Source: Massilia soli
GTDB taxonomy: Bacteria > Pseudomonadota > Gammaproteobacteria > Burkholderiales > Burkholderiaceae_D
Reading direction: 5' to 3'
Length of the DNA stretch: 64,000 nucleotides
Assembly (NCBI RefSeq): GCF_016809835.1
Contig: NZ_JAFBIL020000008.1
Coordinates: forward strand, 269,694 to 333,693
Below are positions 34,111-41,754 of this stretch, one piece after another (the stretch's first letter is position 1; each line of letters opens with the position of its first letter). Under the pieces are notes generated by a model. That model saw only the letters and a program-made list of their open reading frames with translations. It was not told the DNA's origin and made no database searches. The translations under genes were made by a program, and so were the position numbers.

Positions 34111-35443
34111 TGGACACCTCCCCGGACGCTGCAACGTGCCACGACTGGATGGCGTTATTGTGGTAAATCGATTTGGTGCCGCGCACTGCGCGCAGCTCGT
34201 TGATCTTCGGCTGCACGTAGCCGGTCTCGTCGATGGCGCGCGACTGCAGCAGCGCCGGCGAGCCGTTCCAGGTCCAGTCGATGTTAAAGCGCGTCAGGCA
34301 CTTCGACAGCACCGGCGTTTCCAGCCGCGCCGTGCGCCAGTTGCGCCCGCCGTCGACCGACACGTCGACCCGCTTGACCTTGCCGCGCCCCGACCAGGCC
34401 AGCCCGGTGATGTTGTGGAAACCGGTGTCGAGCAGGCGCTGGCCGGCCGACGGCGTGGTGATCACCGACTTGCATTCCTGGATCGAGGTGTACTGGCGGT
34501 ACATTCCGTCTGGCATGGCATCGATGTAGTGGATAGCCTCGTCCTTGGCGCCGTACGGCTGGTCGCCCACCTCGATGCGGCGCAGCCACTTGACCCAGGA
34601 CACGCCCTGCACGCCCGGCACCACCAGGCGCAGCGGGTAGCCGTTTTCCGGGCGCAGCATTTCGCCGTTCATGCCCCAGGCCACGATCACGTCGTCGAGC
34701 GCGCGGTCGATCGAGATGGTGCGCGTCATGCCGGAGCCGTCGGCCCCCTCGGCCAGCACGAAGCGCGCCGTTTTCTTGTCGTAGCCGCAGTCGTCGAGCA
34801 GCACCGACAGCGGCACCCCGGTGAATTCGCTGCAGCTGAGCATGCCGTGCGAGTACTGGACCGACGGCACCGCCACGTTGCCCCACTCCATCGCGGTGTT
34901 CGCGCCGCACTCGATGAAATGAATGCGCGACACCGACGGCAGGCGCATCAGGTCATCCATCGTGTAGACCTTCTGCTGCTTGACCAGGCCATTGACCATC
35001 AGGCGGTGCTGCGACGGATCGATGTCGTGCCAGCCCTGGTGGTGGCGCTCGAAGTGCAGGCCGCTTGGGGTGATGATGCCGAACAGGCTTTGCAGCGGGG
35101 TGAACGACACCGAGGCCGCGTTGACGCGGGTCAGGCCGGGCGACTCGCGCCGCTGCAGCGCGCTTTCAAAGCGCGACGGCACGCCATACGGGTTGGCCGC
35201 CACCGGGCGTCCCAGCGTGGTCGAATGCTCGGGGAGCTTGAGGATGGCTGGATCGCCATCGGCAACCTGGGCCAGGGCCGTGCCGCTGGCCAGCGCCGCG
35301 CTGGCCGCCATGAAGCTGCGGCGCAGGAAGCCGCGCCGCTGCTCGTTCAGGCCGTTGGTCGTGATATCGAGCGCGAGCGCGCTGTCGACGAAATTCTCGG
35401 GGGCGCGCAGGACGCGACCCTTCCTTGGTACATCACCAGCCAT
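34094..35443 (-). CDS. soxC: SoxC, molybdenum subunit of sulfane dehydrogenase
   Basis: 449 residues. The N-terminal signal has RRGFLRRSFMAASAALASG, twin-arginine type. The sulfite-oxidase fold is marked by HFIECGANTAMEW (Cys ligand to molybdenum), SCSEFTGVPLSVLLDDCG, PLRLVVPGVQGVSWVKWLRRIEV and the C-terminal SGRGKVKRVDVSVDGGRNW. With SoxD it removes six electrons from the persulfide sulfur on SoxY, allowing complete thiosulfate oxidation without sulfur globules. First gene of the long sox run; candidate promoter at 35487-35515. GGAG lies before the ATG. Confidence 0.96.
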   Translation of the reverse strand: MAGDVPRKGRVLRAPENFVDSALALDITTNGLNEQRRGFLRRSFMAASAALASGTALAQVADGDPAILKLPEHSTTLGRPVAANPYGVPSRFESALQRRESPGLTRVNAASVSFTPLQSLFGIITPSGLHFERHHQGWHDIDPSQHRLMVNGLVKQQKVYTMDDLMRLPSVSRIHFIECGANTAMEWGNVAVPSVQYSHGMLSCSEFTGVPLSVLLDDCGYDKKTARFVLAEGADGSGMTRTISIDRALDDVIVAWGMNGEMLRPENGYPLRLVVPGVQGVSWVKWLRRIEVGDQPYGAKDEAIHYIDAMPDGMYRQYTSIQECKSVITTPSAGQRLLDTGFHNITGLAWSGRGKVKRVDVSVDGGRNWRTARLETPVLSKCLTRFNIDWTWNGSPALLQSRAIDETGYVQPKINELRAVRGTKSIYHNNAIQSWHVAASGEVSNVQVY

Positions 35444-35486
35444 ACTGTCTCCTTGCTTATAATTTCTAATTTCTCATTGCAAGGAA

Positions 35487-35515
35487 AGTATATAGCTAAT
35501 TACGCATATTCAAAA
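35487..35515 (-). promoter_or_regulatory. Candidate promoter of the soxCD-YZAXB operon
   Basis: AT-rich stretch between arsR and soxC. On the minus strand it holds TATACT (35487-35492) with TTTTGA 17 bases upstream (35510-35515). The spacer includes GAATATGCGTAATTAGC, related to the shared GCTTCATGCG/TATAAT elements elsewhere in this island. This is probably where the neighbouring ArsR repressor binds; inferred from position. Confidence 0.4.
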
Positions 35516-35549
35516 AGAACTTTCTTTCGTATGTGTATGCGCGTCGATG

Positions 35550-35921
35550 TTACGAGGTGGCTGCGGTGACGTTAAAGGTGTCCGACGCCTGGCGCGCGGC
35601 GCCGCGGCCCATGATGTTGGAGGCCACGCGGGTACACACGCTCTGGCAGATTTCCAGCGTCGCCGGATCGTCGATGCGGTAATAGACCTGGGTGCCCTCC
35701 TTGCGGCGGGCCAGGATCTTGGCGCGGAACAGCATGTTGAGCTGGCGCGACACATTGGCCTGGGTCGCCTCGATGGCCGAGACGATGTCGCCGACAGGCC
35801 GCTCGCCGTGGCACAGGCTGTGCAGGATCTTGAGCCGCGTCGGTTCGGAGAGCAGGAAGAAGAAATTCGATACTTCGTCAAACAGCTCGGCCAACTGCTC
35901 CTTGTTCAGGCTATCGTCCAC
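35550..35921 (-). CDS. ArsR family repressor, likely Sox regulator (SoxR-like)
   Basis: 123 residues with a GTG start at 35921 and weak ribosome site. Winged helix: LLSEPTRLKILHSLCHGERPVGDIVSAIEATQANVSRQLNMLFRAKILARRKEGTQVYYRID. Cysteines are at 37 (LCHGE) and at 92 and 96 (EICQSVC). SoxR/SqrR-type ArsR proteins use a Cys pair to sense persulfide. Here the spacing is 55 or 59 rather than the 66 seen in the second ArsR of this window. Placed between dsrE and soxC on the same strand. Probably represses the sox genes until reduced sulfur is present. Confidence 0.88.
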   Translation of the reverse strand: MDDSLNKEQLAELFDEVSNFFFLLSEPTRLKILHSLCHGERPVGDIVSAIEATQANVSRQLNMLFRAKILARRKEGTQVYYRIDDPATLEICQSVCTRVASNIMGRGAARQASDTFNVTAATS

Positions 35922-35996
35922 GGTTCGGTTTCAGGTGAGGTAATCGCGTCAGGCCGGCGCGCGCGCCGGTACATACCGGAATTATATACCGCGGCA

Positions 35997-36419
35997 CTAA
36001 GGCTTCAGGTAGACGTAGCCCTCTTCGGCCTGCAGGCGCGCGACCTCGGCCACGCCGGAGGGCACGATGCGCGCTTCGGGCAGCAGTTTGGACTTGTCGA
36101 TCTTGCGCCCGTCGAGCGTGTTTTTGCAGACGCGGAACTCGACCCCGCGGTCGGCCAGCTCCTGCACCGGCACGTCATACGGGTTGCCGGTCGGGTTCTT
36201 GGCCCCTTCCAGCAGGAAGTCAATGCCCTTGCCGTGGGTAACGACGACGATCTTGGCCTGCGGCGCGGCGGCCAAGTGGTTGCGGATGTTGTTCAGCGCC
36301 GCCGAGGCGTTCTCGCTATCGTTGATATGGTAGACCACCTTCTGCTGGGGGGCGGCGGCAATGGCAGCGCCGGCAAACAGCACCAGCAGGACAGCGGCAA
36401 ACATGCGAAACAGTTTCAT
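35997..36419 (-). CDS. Exported DsrE/DsrF-like protein
   Basis: 140 residues, signal peptide MKLFRMFAAVLLVLFAGAAIAAA, ATG after GGAGGAG. The DsrE-like fold shows KVVYHINDSENASAALNNIRNHLAAAPQAKIVVVTHGKGIDFLL and GVEFRVCKNTL, the Cys being the likely sulfur-binding residue. Periplasmic members of this family are common in Sox gene clusters. Lies 20 bases after the SoxH-like gene. Confidence 0.87.
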   Translation of the reverse strand: MKLFRMFAAVLLVLFAGAAIAAAPQQKVVYHINDSENASAALNNIRNHLAAAPQAKIVVVTHGKGIDFLLEGAKNPTGNPYDVPVQELADRGVEFRVCKNTLDGRKIDKSKLLPEARIVPSGVAEVARLQAEEGYVYLKP

Positions 36420-36439
36420 GGTATCTCCTCCAGTTGGTT

Positions 36440-37405
36440 TCAGGGCTTGGCAAGACTTTCACGTTCCATCAGCAGGTAGGTGCCGTAGGCATTCAGGCGG
36501 TTGGCCTCTTTGAACGCCGGCACCTGTTCGAACTTGCGCCAGTCGACCGCGCGATAGGCCTCCTCGAACGGCACCATGTCGGCCACCGCGTTTCCCATCT
36601 GCTCGCGCAGGAACAACAGATAGCTGCGCGTCAGTTCCAGGTCGGCCACCGGATTGGCCGAGGCCGCCCCATGGCCGGGAATGACCACGGCCGGCCGGCT
36701 GGCGTTGATCTTGTCGAGCGCCAGCAGCCATGCCTTGCTGTCGGCCTCGCCGACGAACGGCAGGCGGCCGGTAAAGAACAGGTCGCCCGCGAACAGCACC
36801 CCGTCATCCTCGACCAGCAGCATCAGGTCTTCCTGGGTGTGGGCGCCGCCGGCGTCGATGACGGCAAAGCGCATGCCGCCCAGCGTGAATTTCAACACCT
36901 TCGCCGCGCCCAGGTCAAGCCAGCGGTCGGCGGGACGCAGCTCGGTATGCTGGTCGACCCACGGCGCCAGCGACGTGCGGCGCTCGGCCAGCCGGGCCCG
37001 GGTGAAGTCCGAGCGCAGCGTTGCCTGGGCATTCCGGTGCGCCCAGACCTGCGCGCCATCGGCGGCGAGCGTCTGCAGGCCGTAGAAATGGTCGGCGTGG
37101 TAATGGCTGACGATGATGGTCTTCACCGGCTGCGGCGTCACCTGGGCGATCGCCGCGCGCATCGCCTTGCCCAGCGCCGGGGTGGCCAGCGCGTCGAACA
37201 CGACCACGCCAGCGGGCGTGACCACGAAGCCGGCGTTGGACATGAAGCCGCGGTTCTCCTTTGAGGCCATGCCGGCGGCGCCGCGGAAGTAGTACACATG
37301 CGGCGACACCTTGACCGCCTCGAGCTTTGGCAGCGCCGGCGCCGCGTGCGCAGCGCCGCAGGCGAGCGACGCCATCAAGAACAACCGTCTCATCGCAGTT
37401 CCCAT
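36440..37405 (-). CDS. soxH: SoxH-like periplasmic metallo-beta-lactamase fold hydrolase
   Basis: 321 residues, signal peptide MRRLFLMASLACGAAHA within the first 22. The active-site motif SHYHADHFYG (HxHxDH), AGGAHTQEDLMLLVEDDGVLFAGDLFF and VIPGHGAAS are intact, unlike the other MBL protein at 25642. SoxH proteins belong to the quinoprotein relay-system MBL group, found with sox genes; the reaction is unsettled. First gene of the soxH-dsrE-arsR run; its start is next to the shared promoter element at 37469-37488. ATG 37393 is an alternative start. Confidence 0.87.
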   Translation of the reverse strand: MGTAMRRLFLMASLACGAAHAAPALPKLEAVKVSPHVYYFRGAAGMASKENRGFMSNAGFVVTPAGVVVFDALATPALGKAMRAAIAQVTPQPVKTIIVSHYHADHFYGLQTLAADGAQVWAHRNAQATLRSDFTRARLAERRTSLAPWVDQHTELRPADRWLDLGAAKVLKFTLGGMRFAVIDAGGAHTQEDLMLLVEDDGVLFAGDLFFTGRLPFVGEADSKAWLLALDKINASRPAVVIPGHGAASANPVADLELTRSYLLFLREQMGNAVADMVPFEEAYRAVDWRKFEQVPAFKEANRLNAYGTYLLMERESLAKP

Positions 37406-37468
37406 ACTGTCTCCGTGTTGCCTGATTTTACAGCGACTGCATTTTTACTTGCAGACAATTTTATTACA

Positions 37469-37488
37469 TGATTATATACGCATGAAGC
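37469..37488 (-). promoter_or_regulatory. Shared promoter/operator element, copy 2
   Basis: Read on the minus strand it is GCTTCATGCGTATATAATCA, matching 18 of 20 bases of the element at 25516-25535, with TATAAT at the same place. It lies 64 bases upstream of the SoxH-like start and also near the divergent porin (start 37539). Likely a promoter with an operator block upstream of -10. Confidence 0.5.
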
Positions 37489-37538
37489 ACTAGTTAGCGC
37501 ACAGCGGATGCGCGATATTGATAACCATGGAGAGACGA

Positions 37539-38549
37539 ATGACTTTAAAAATGATGGCGGCACTGTTGGCGGCAGCCCTTCCCCTGATGGCATCGGCGCA
37601 AAGCGCGGTAACCGTGTACGGCCAGCTCGATGCGGCGCTTGCCCACGAGGACGCGGACGCGCCCGGCGTTGCCAGCCGCACCGCGCTGCACGCGGGCCAG
37701 GCCAGCAGCCGGATCGGTTTCCGCGGCACCGAAGACCTGGGCGGCGGCATGAAGGCGCTGTTCAATGTCGAAGCAGGCTACGGCATCGACACCGGCATGG
37801 GCGACAGCGCGCTGTTCGGCCGCCGCGCGGTGGTCGGCCTGGAAGGCAACTTCGGCCAGGTCACGATTGGCCGCGAATACACGCCGATCGACAACATCAG
37901 CGGCGCCACGCATATCCTCGGCCAGGGTTTCTACGGCACCAACCTGAACGCCTTCGCCAACGGCCGCATGACGCGCCGCATCAGCAACTCGGTCAACTAC
38001 AAGTCCAAGCCGATGGCCGGACTGAAGTTCAGCGCGGCGGTCGGACTGGGCGAAACGCCGGCCGGCCCGTCGCAGGACCTGAAGACCGTGTCGGTCGAAT
38101 ACCAGCAAGGCAAGCTGTTCGCCGGCATCGGCTACGCCACCTACGACCGACTCGCCAGCGGCAATGACCGCGAAATGATCTTCGGCGCCGCCTACGCCGT
38201 CGGCGCGCTTGAATTCAAGGGCAATTACATGGTCGGCGACCAGACCGGGCCGAACAACCGCTATACCCAGGCCAACCTGGGCGCGGCGATGACCTTCGGC
38301 GCCGGCAAGCTGTACGGCAACCTGCAGCAAAGCAAGCTACAAAACGGCGCGCGCGGCAATGGCTACGCGGTGTCGTACGCGTACAGCCTGTCCAAGCGCA
38401 CCAATGTGTACGCCTCGTACGGCACCACCGTCAACAATGAACGCGCCGCGTTCAGCCTGTCGGCCGCCGGCAGCACCATCACGCCGCCGGCAAGCGCGCT
38501 GGGCGCCGATCCGGTCGCCTACGCAGCCGGCGTACGCCACACGTTCTGA
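37539..38549 (+). CDS. Gram-negative trimeric porin (Burkholderiales type)
   Basis: 336 residues from ATG 37539 (GGAGAGACGA upstream), signal peptide MTLKMMAALLAAALPLMASAQ. The mature protein begins SAVTVYGQLDAALAHE and contains SRIGFRGTEDLGGGMKALFNVEAGY and GRRAVVGLEGNFGQVTIGREYTP, the porin_4/OmpC-like pattern, and ends in the outer-membrane sorting signal YAAGVRHTF. Its place inside the sulfur island, divergent from the SoxH-like gene, suggests a channel for thiosulfate or other anions (inference). Confidence 0.93.
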   Translation: MTLKMMAALLAAALPLMASAQSAVTVYGQLDAALAHEDADAPGVASRTALHAGQASSRIGFRGTEDLGGGMKALFNVEAGYGIDTGMGDSALFGRRAVVGLEGNFGQVTIGREYTPIDNISGATHILGQGFYGTNLNAFANGRMTRRISNSVNYKSKPMAGLKFSAAVGLGETPAGPSQDLKTVSVEYQQGKLFAGIGYATYDRLASGNDREMIFGAAYAVGALEFKGNYMVGDQTGPNNRYTQANLGAAMTFGAGKLYGNLQQSKLQNGARGNGYAVSYAYSLSKRTNVYASYGTTVNNERAAFSLSAAGSTITPPASALGADPVAYAAGVRHTF

Positions 38550-38556
38550 CGCCCCG

Positions 38557-38895
38557 TCAGCCGCCCCGCGCCAGCTTCCACAGTGTTTCGGAGCGGTTGC
38601 CGGTGCGGCAGTACGCCGCGATCGGCTTGGGCAGCTCGGCCAGCAGCGCTGCGAAGGCGGCGCCGTCGGCCGGCGTGACCTTGCCGGGGACCACCGGCAG
38701 GTAGCGCGCCTGCATACCGAGCCGCTCCGCTTCCGCGGCGATCTCGGCAAACCGCGGCTGCCCTGCCGCTTCATCGTCGGGGCGGTTGCAGATGATCGCG
38801 GCGAAACCGGCCTGCCGGAGGTCTGCGATTGCCGCTGGCGTTGGCTGGGCCAAAATGGCCACGTCTTCATCGAGCTTCCTGATATCCATGTTCAC
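38557..38895 (-). CDS. Blh N-terminal-like (TIGR01244/DUF442) phosphatase-fold sulfur transferase
   Basis: 112 residues. The family pattern is MDIRKLDEDVAILAQPTPAAIADLRQAGFAAIICNRPDDE and the P-loop PIAAYCRTGNRSETLWKLA, a tyrosine-phosphatase-like CxxGxRS loop. In Blh proteins this domain is fused to an ETHE1-like persulfide dioxygenase; here the dioxygenase is a separate gene at 41001. Divergent from the BigR-like operon, sharing its promoter region. The enzyme role is inferred from the fusion. Confidence 0.88.
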   Translation of the reverse strand: MNMDIRKLDEDVAILAQPTPAAIADLRQAGFAAIICNRPDDEAAGQPRFAEIAAEAERLGMQARYLPVVPGKVTPADGAAFAALLAELPKPIAAYCRTGNRSETLWKLARGG

Positions 38896-38913
38896 TCCCT
38901 CTCTTCGACATAC

Positions 38914-38948
38914 ATTCTATTGAATTACAAACTGTTAGACTATATAAT
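38914..38948 (+). promoter_or_regulatory. Promoter and palindrome of the BigR operon
   Basis: A near-consensus promoter: TTGAAT (38920-38925), 17-base spacer, TATAAT (38943-38948), 30 bases before the repressor start. The -35 is inside the palindrome ATTCTATTGAAT (38914-38925). SqrR operators are reported as ATTC and GAAT half-sites, so this is a plausible autoregulatory site, although the spacing here is shorter. A second GAAT lies at 38953-38956. Confidence 0.6.
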
Positions 38949-38977
38949 ATACGAATACATAGAGTAATGGAGGACAA

Positions 38978-39310
38978 ATGGAGAAAGACGTTCAGCTCGA
39001 CATCGCCGCGATGCAGGCGGCCGCGGCCAGGAGCGCCAGCCTGCTGAAGGTGCTGGGCAATCCCGACCGCCTGATCCTGCTGTGCTTCCTGACCCAGGGC
39101 GAATACTGCGTCAGCGAATTGCTCGAAATCAGCGGCATCGTCCAGCCGACCTTGTCCCAGCAGCTGGCCGTGCTGCGCGAAGAGCAATTGGTCAGCACGC
39201 GGCGCGACGGCAAGCAGATCTACTACAGCATTAACAACACCCCGGCGCTCGCCGTCATGCAGGTCCTGTACGAACAGTTTTGCGCACCATGCGAAGGAGC
39301 ATCGAAATGA
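38978..39310 (+). CDS. bigR: BigR/SqrR/YgaV-like persulfide-sensing ArsR repressor
   Basis: 110 residues. Winged helix: SLLKVLGNPDRLILLCFLTQGEYCVSELLEISGIVQPTLSQQLAVLREEQLVSTRRDGKQIYYS. Cys36 (LLCFL) and Cys102 (QFCAPC) are 66 residues apart, the same spacing as the sensing pairs of SqrR (41/107) and BigR (42/108), which form a tetrasulfide link with persulfide and release DNA. A third Cys44 is as in YgaV. First gene of a five-gene operon; overlaps the next by ATGA. Confidence 0.92.
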   Translation: MEKDVQLDIAAMQAAAARSASLLKVLGNPDRLILLCFLTQGEYCVSELLEISGIVQPTLSQQLAVLREEQLVSTRRDGKQIYYSINNTPALAVMQVLYEQFCAPCEGASK

Positions 39311-39735
39311 TTGACTGGAATAACTTTACCCCGGTGGCCGCGTTGGCCGGCGGAGCGATCATCGGCCTGGCCGCTGGCGCCTTCGTCCTGCTGAACGGGC
39401 GCATCGCGGGCATCAGCGGCATCGCCGGCGGCCTGCTGTCGGCCGCCAAAGGCGACATCGGCTGGCGCATCGCGTTCCTGGCCGGGCTGATCGGGGCGCC
39501 GCTGGCATTCCAGCTGGTGGCGCCGCTGCCCGCTGTCGAGGTCGACGCAGGCACCGCCACGCTGGTCGCCGCCGGCCTGCTGGTCGGGATCGGCACCCGC
39601 TACGGGTCCGGCTGCACCAGCGGCCATGGCGTATGCGGCATCTCGCGCTTCTCGCCGCGCTCGCTCGTTGCCACGGCGGCGTTCATGGCTGCCGGCTTTG
39701 CCACCGTGTTCGTGGTACGCCACGTGCTCGGATAA
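39307..39735 (+). CDS. YeeE/YedE family transporter subunit
   Basis: 142 residues, four to five membrane helices. Family motif [34 protein letters not shown]. YeeE of E. coli takes up thiosulfate through conserved cysteines; in BigR operons this pair is thought to export or import small sulfur compounds. ATG 39307 overlaps the repressor stop. Works with the following half-size homologue. Confidence 0.92.
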   Translation: MIDWNNFTPVAALAGGAIIGLAAGAFVLLNGRIAGISGIAGGLLSAAKGDIGWRIAFLAGLIGAPLAFQLVAPLPAVEVDAGTATLVAAGLLVGIGTRYGSGCTSGHGVCGISRFSPRSLVATAAFMAAGFATVFVVRHVLG

Positions 39736-39745
39736 GGGGAACACG

Positions 39746-40183
39746 ATGAAAATATTCACTTCACTTCTTGCCGGCCTGGTGTTCGGCATCGGCCTGATTA
39801 TTTCGGGCATGACCAACCCGGCCAAGGTGCTCGGTTTCCTCGACCTGGCCGGCCTGTGGGACCCATCGCTCGCACTGGTAATGGCCGGCGCGATCGCGGT
39901 CGGCGTGCTGGCGTTCGGCATCGCGCGCAAGCGCAGCAAGTCGCTGCTGGGCGAGCCGATGCGCCTGCCCGGCGCGACCCAGGTCGACCGCCGCCTGCTG
40001 CTGGGCGGGCTGGCGTTCGGCGTGGGTTGGGGCCTGGCCGGGTTCTGCCCCGGCCCGGCGCTGGCATCGCTGGCCACCGGCGGCGTCAAGCCGGCCATCT
40101 TCACCGTCGCGATGATCGCCGGCATGGTCATCTACGAGCTGCTCGAGCGCGCCTCGGCGCCAAGCACCAAGCGGGCCGCCTGA
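39746..40183 (+). CDS. YeeE/YedE family transporter, second half-subunit (DUF6691)
   Basis: 145 residues, four membrane helices. Starts [46 protein letters not shown] and has [21 protein letters not shown], the sister of the [10 protein letters not shown] motif in the previous subunit. The two halves together resemble one full YeeE. Ten bases after the previous stop (AAGGGG ribosome site). Confidence 0.92.
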   Translation: MKIFTSLLAGLVFGIGLIISGMTNPAKVLGFLDLAGLWDPSLALVMAGAIAVGVLAFGIARKRSKSLLGEPMRLPGATQVDRRLLLGGLAFGVGWGLAGFCPGPALASLATGGVKPAIFTVAMIAGMVIYELLERASAPSTKRAA

Positions 40184-40977
40184 TGGCCACCAGCGCTGTC
40201 CTCGGCCTGCTGATCGGCGTGCTGCTCGCGCTGACCGGCGCCGGCGGCGGCATCCTGGCCGTTCCGCTGCTGGTGTTCGGCGCGCACCTGGGCGTCGCCC
40301 AGGCCGGCCCGATCGCCCTGATGGCGGTCGGGATGGCGGCGGGCATCGGCGCCCTGCTCGGCCTGCGCGCCGGCATCGTGCGCTACAAGGCCGCGCTGCT
40401 GATCGCCGGCGCCGGCATGCTGCTCGCGCCGGCCGGCCTGTGGCTGGCCGGACGCATCGACAACCGCTGGCTGAGTATCGTGTTTGCGCTGGTGCTGCTG
40501 TATGTGGCATGGAAGACCTGGCGCGGCGCGCGCCCGGCGGCGCCGGACGGCACGCCGGCCGCGGCGCCGGTGTGCACGCGCAGCCCGGTGACCAATCGCT
40601 TTATCTGGACGCGGCCGTGCGCGCTGGCCCTCGGACTGTCGGGCACGGTGGCCGGGCTGCTGTCCGGCCTGCTTGGCGTGGGCGGCGGCTTCGTCATGGT
40701 GCCTGTGCTCAAGCGCTACACCGACCTGTCGATGCAGTCGGTCGTCGCCACCTCGCTGGCGGTGATTGCGCTGGTGTCGGCGACCGGGGTGGCCGCGAGC
40801 GCCGCCAGCGGCGCGCTCAACTGGCCGATCGCCCTGCCCTTCACCGGCGGCGCGGTGGCCGGCATGCTCATCGGCAGAACCGTTTCGGCGCGCCTGGCCG
40901 GCCCCCTCCTGCAACGGGGATTTGCCGCCATCGCCGCCATCGTCGCCCTGACCATGCTGGGCAGGGCGGCACTTTAA
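40183..40977 (+). CDS. TauE/SafE family sulfite/organosulfonate exporter
   Basis: 264 residues with about eight membrane helices in two repeats (LLALTGAGGGILAVPLLVFG and SGLLGVGGGFVMVPVLKRY). The TauE/SafE family exports sulfite or sulfonates. Next to a persulfide dioxygenase, which makes sulfite, this is the expected efflux partner. Start overlaps the previous stop (TGATG). Confidence 0.92.
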   Translation: MATSAVLGLLIGVLLALTGAGGGILAVPLLVFGAHLGVAQAGPIALMAVGMAAGIGALLGLRAGIVRYKAALLIAGAGMLLAPAGLWLAGRIDNRWLSIVFALVLLYVAWKTWRGARPAAPDGTPAAAPVCTRSPVTNRFIWTRPCALALGLSGTVAGLLSGLLGVGGGFVMVPVLKRYTDLSMQSVVATSLAVIALVSATGVAASAASGALNWPIALPFTGGAVAGMLIGRTVSARLAGPLLQRGFAAIAAIVALTMLGRAAL

Positions 40978-41000
40978 ATGATTCAACCAAGGAGATGACC

Positions 41001-41702
41001 ATGAACCTGAACCCGATCCAGCTGTTCGATACCGAATCGTCGACCTACACCTATATTCTGTCCGGTCCGGGCGACAACGAGGCGGTGCTGATCGATCCGG
41101 TCGATCACCACTGGGAACGCGACCTGCGCCACCTCGAGCGCCTGAACCTGAAGCTGGCGTACATCTTTGAAACGCACGCCCACGCCGACCATGTGACGTC
41201 GGCCGGCAAGCTGCGCGAGGTGACCGGCGCGAAAGCCTGCGTGCCGAGCGGTTGCGGCATTCCCCCGGCCGACCAGCAACTCAGCGACGGCGATGTGATC
41301 CGTTTCGGCGCCGGCGAAGAAATCACCGTCCTGCACACGCCCGGCCATACCGCAGGGAGCATGAGCTACCTATGGCGCGGCAACGTGTTCACCGGCGACA
41401 CCTTGCTGATCGACGGTTGCGGCCGCACCGACTTCCAGAGCGGCAGCGCGGACGCCCTGTACGACAGCGTGATGGGCAAGCTGTTTACCCTTGATGGCAC
41501 CACCCGCGTTTGGCCGGGCCATGATTACAAGGGCCAGGCCGTGTCGACGATCGGCTGGGAAAAGGAGCATAACGCGCGCCTCGCCCACAAGTCGAAACAA
41601 GCGTTCGTCACGATCATGAGCGAATTGAACCTGCCCAAGCCGAAGCTGATCGATATTGCCGTGCCGGCCAACCAGAACCTCGGCTTGCCGCACGGGGCCT
41701 AA
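41001..41702 (+). CDS. ETHE1-like persulfide dioxygenase (MBL fold)
   Basis: 233 residues; start at 41001 after AAGGAG (in-frame ATG 40995 overlaps the site). Iron ligands in ETHAHADHVTS (His59, His61, Asp63, His64), TPGHTAGSMSY and FTGDTLLIDGCGRTDFQSGSADALYDSV, and VWPGHDYKG. The enzyme oxidises glutathione persulfide to sulfite with O2. Last gene of the BigR operon; a perfect hairpin follows. Confidence 0.94.
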   Translation: MNLNPIQLFDTESSTYTYILSGPGDNEAVLIDPVDHHWERDLRHLERLNLKLAYIFETHAHADHVTSAGKLREVTGAKACVPSGCGIPPADQQLSDGDVIRFGAGEEITVLHTPGHTAGSMSYLWRGNVFTGDTLLIDGCGRTDFQSGSADALYDSVMGKLFTLDGTTRVWPGHDYKGQAVSTIGWEKEHNARLAHKSKQAFVTIMSELNLPKPKLIDIAVPANQNLGLPHGA

Positions 41703-41709
41703 CGCTGGC

Positions 41710-41740
41710 CTGGGCCCGCTCCAGGCGGCCGGGCCCAGGT
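41710..41740. terminator. Bidirectional hairpin between convergent genes
   Basis: CCTGGGCCCG (41710-41719) pairs perfectly with CGGGCCCAGG (41731-41740), 11-base loop, in the 52 bases between the persulfide dioxygenase and the GGDEF gene. No T-run on either side, so it may slow polymerase rather than end transcription on its own. Confidence 0.5.
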
Positions 41741-41754
41741 CCAGCCGAGGCTGA

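Noticed and set aside
35954..35969. 16-bp GC palindrome between arsR and dsrE as an operator
   Set aside because: CCGGCGCGCGCGCCGG is simple alternating GC; no link to other sulfur promoters and no T-run.
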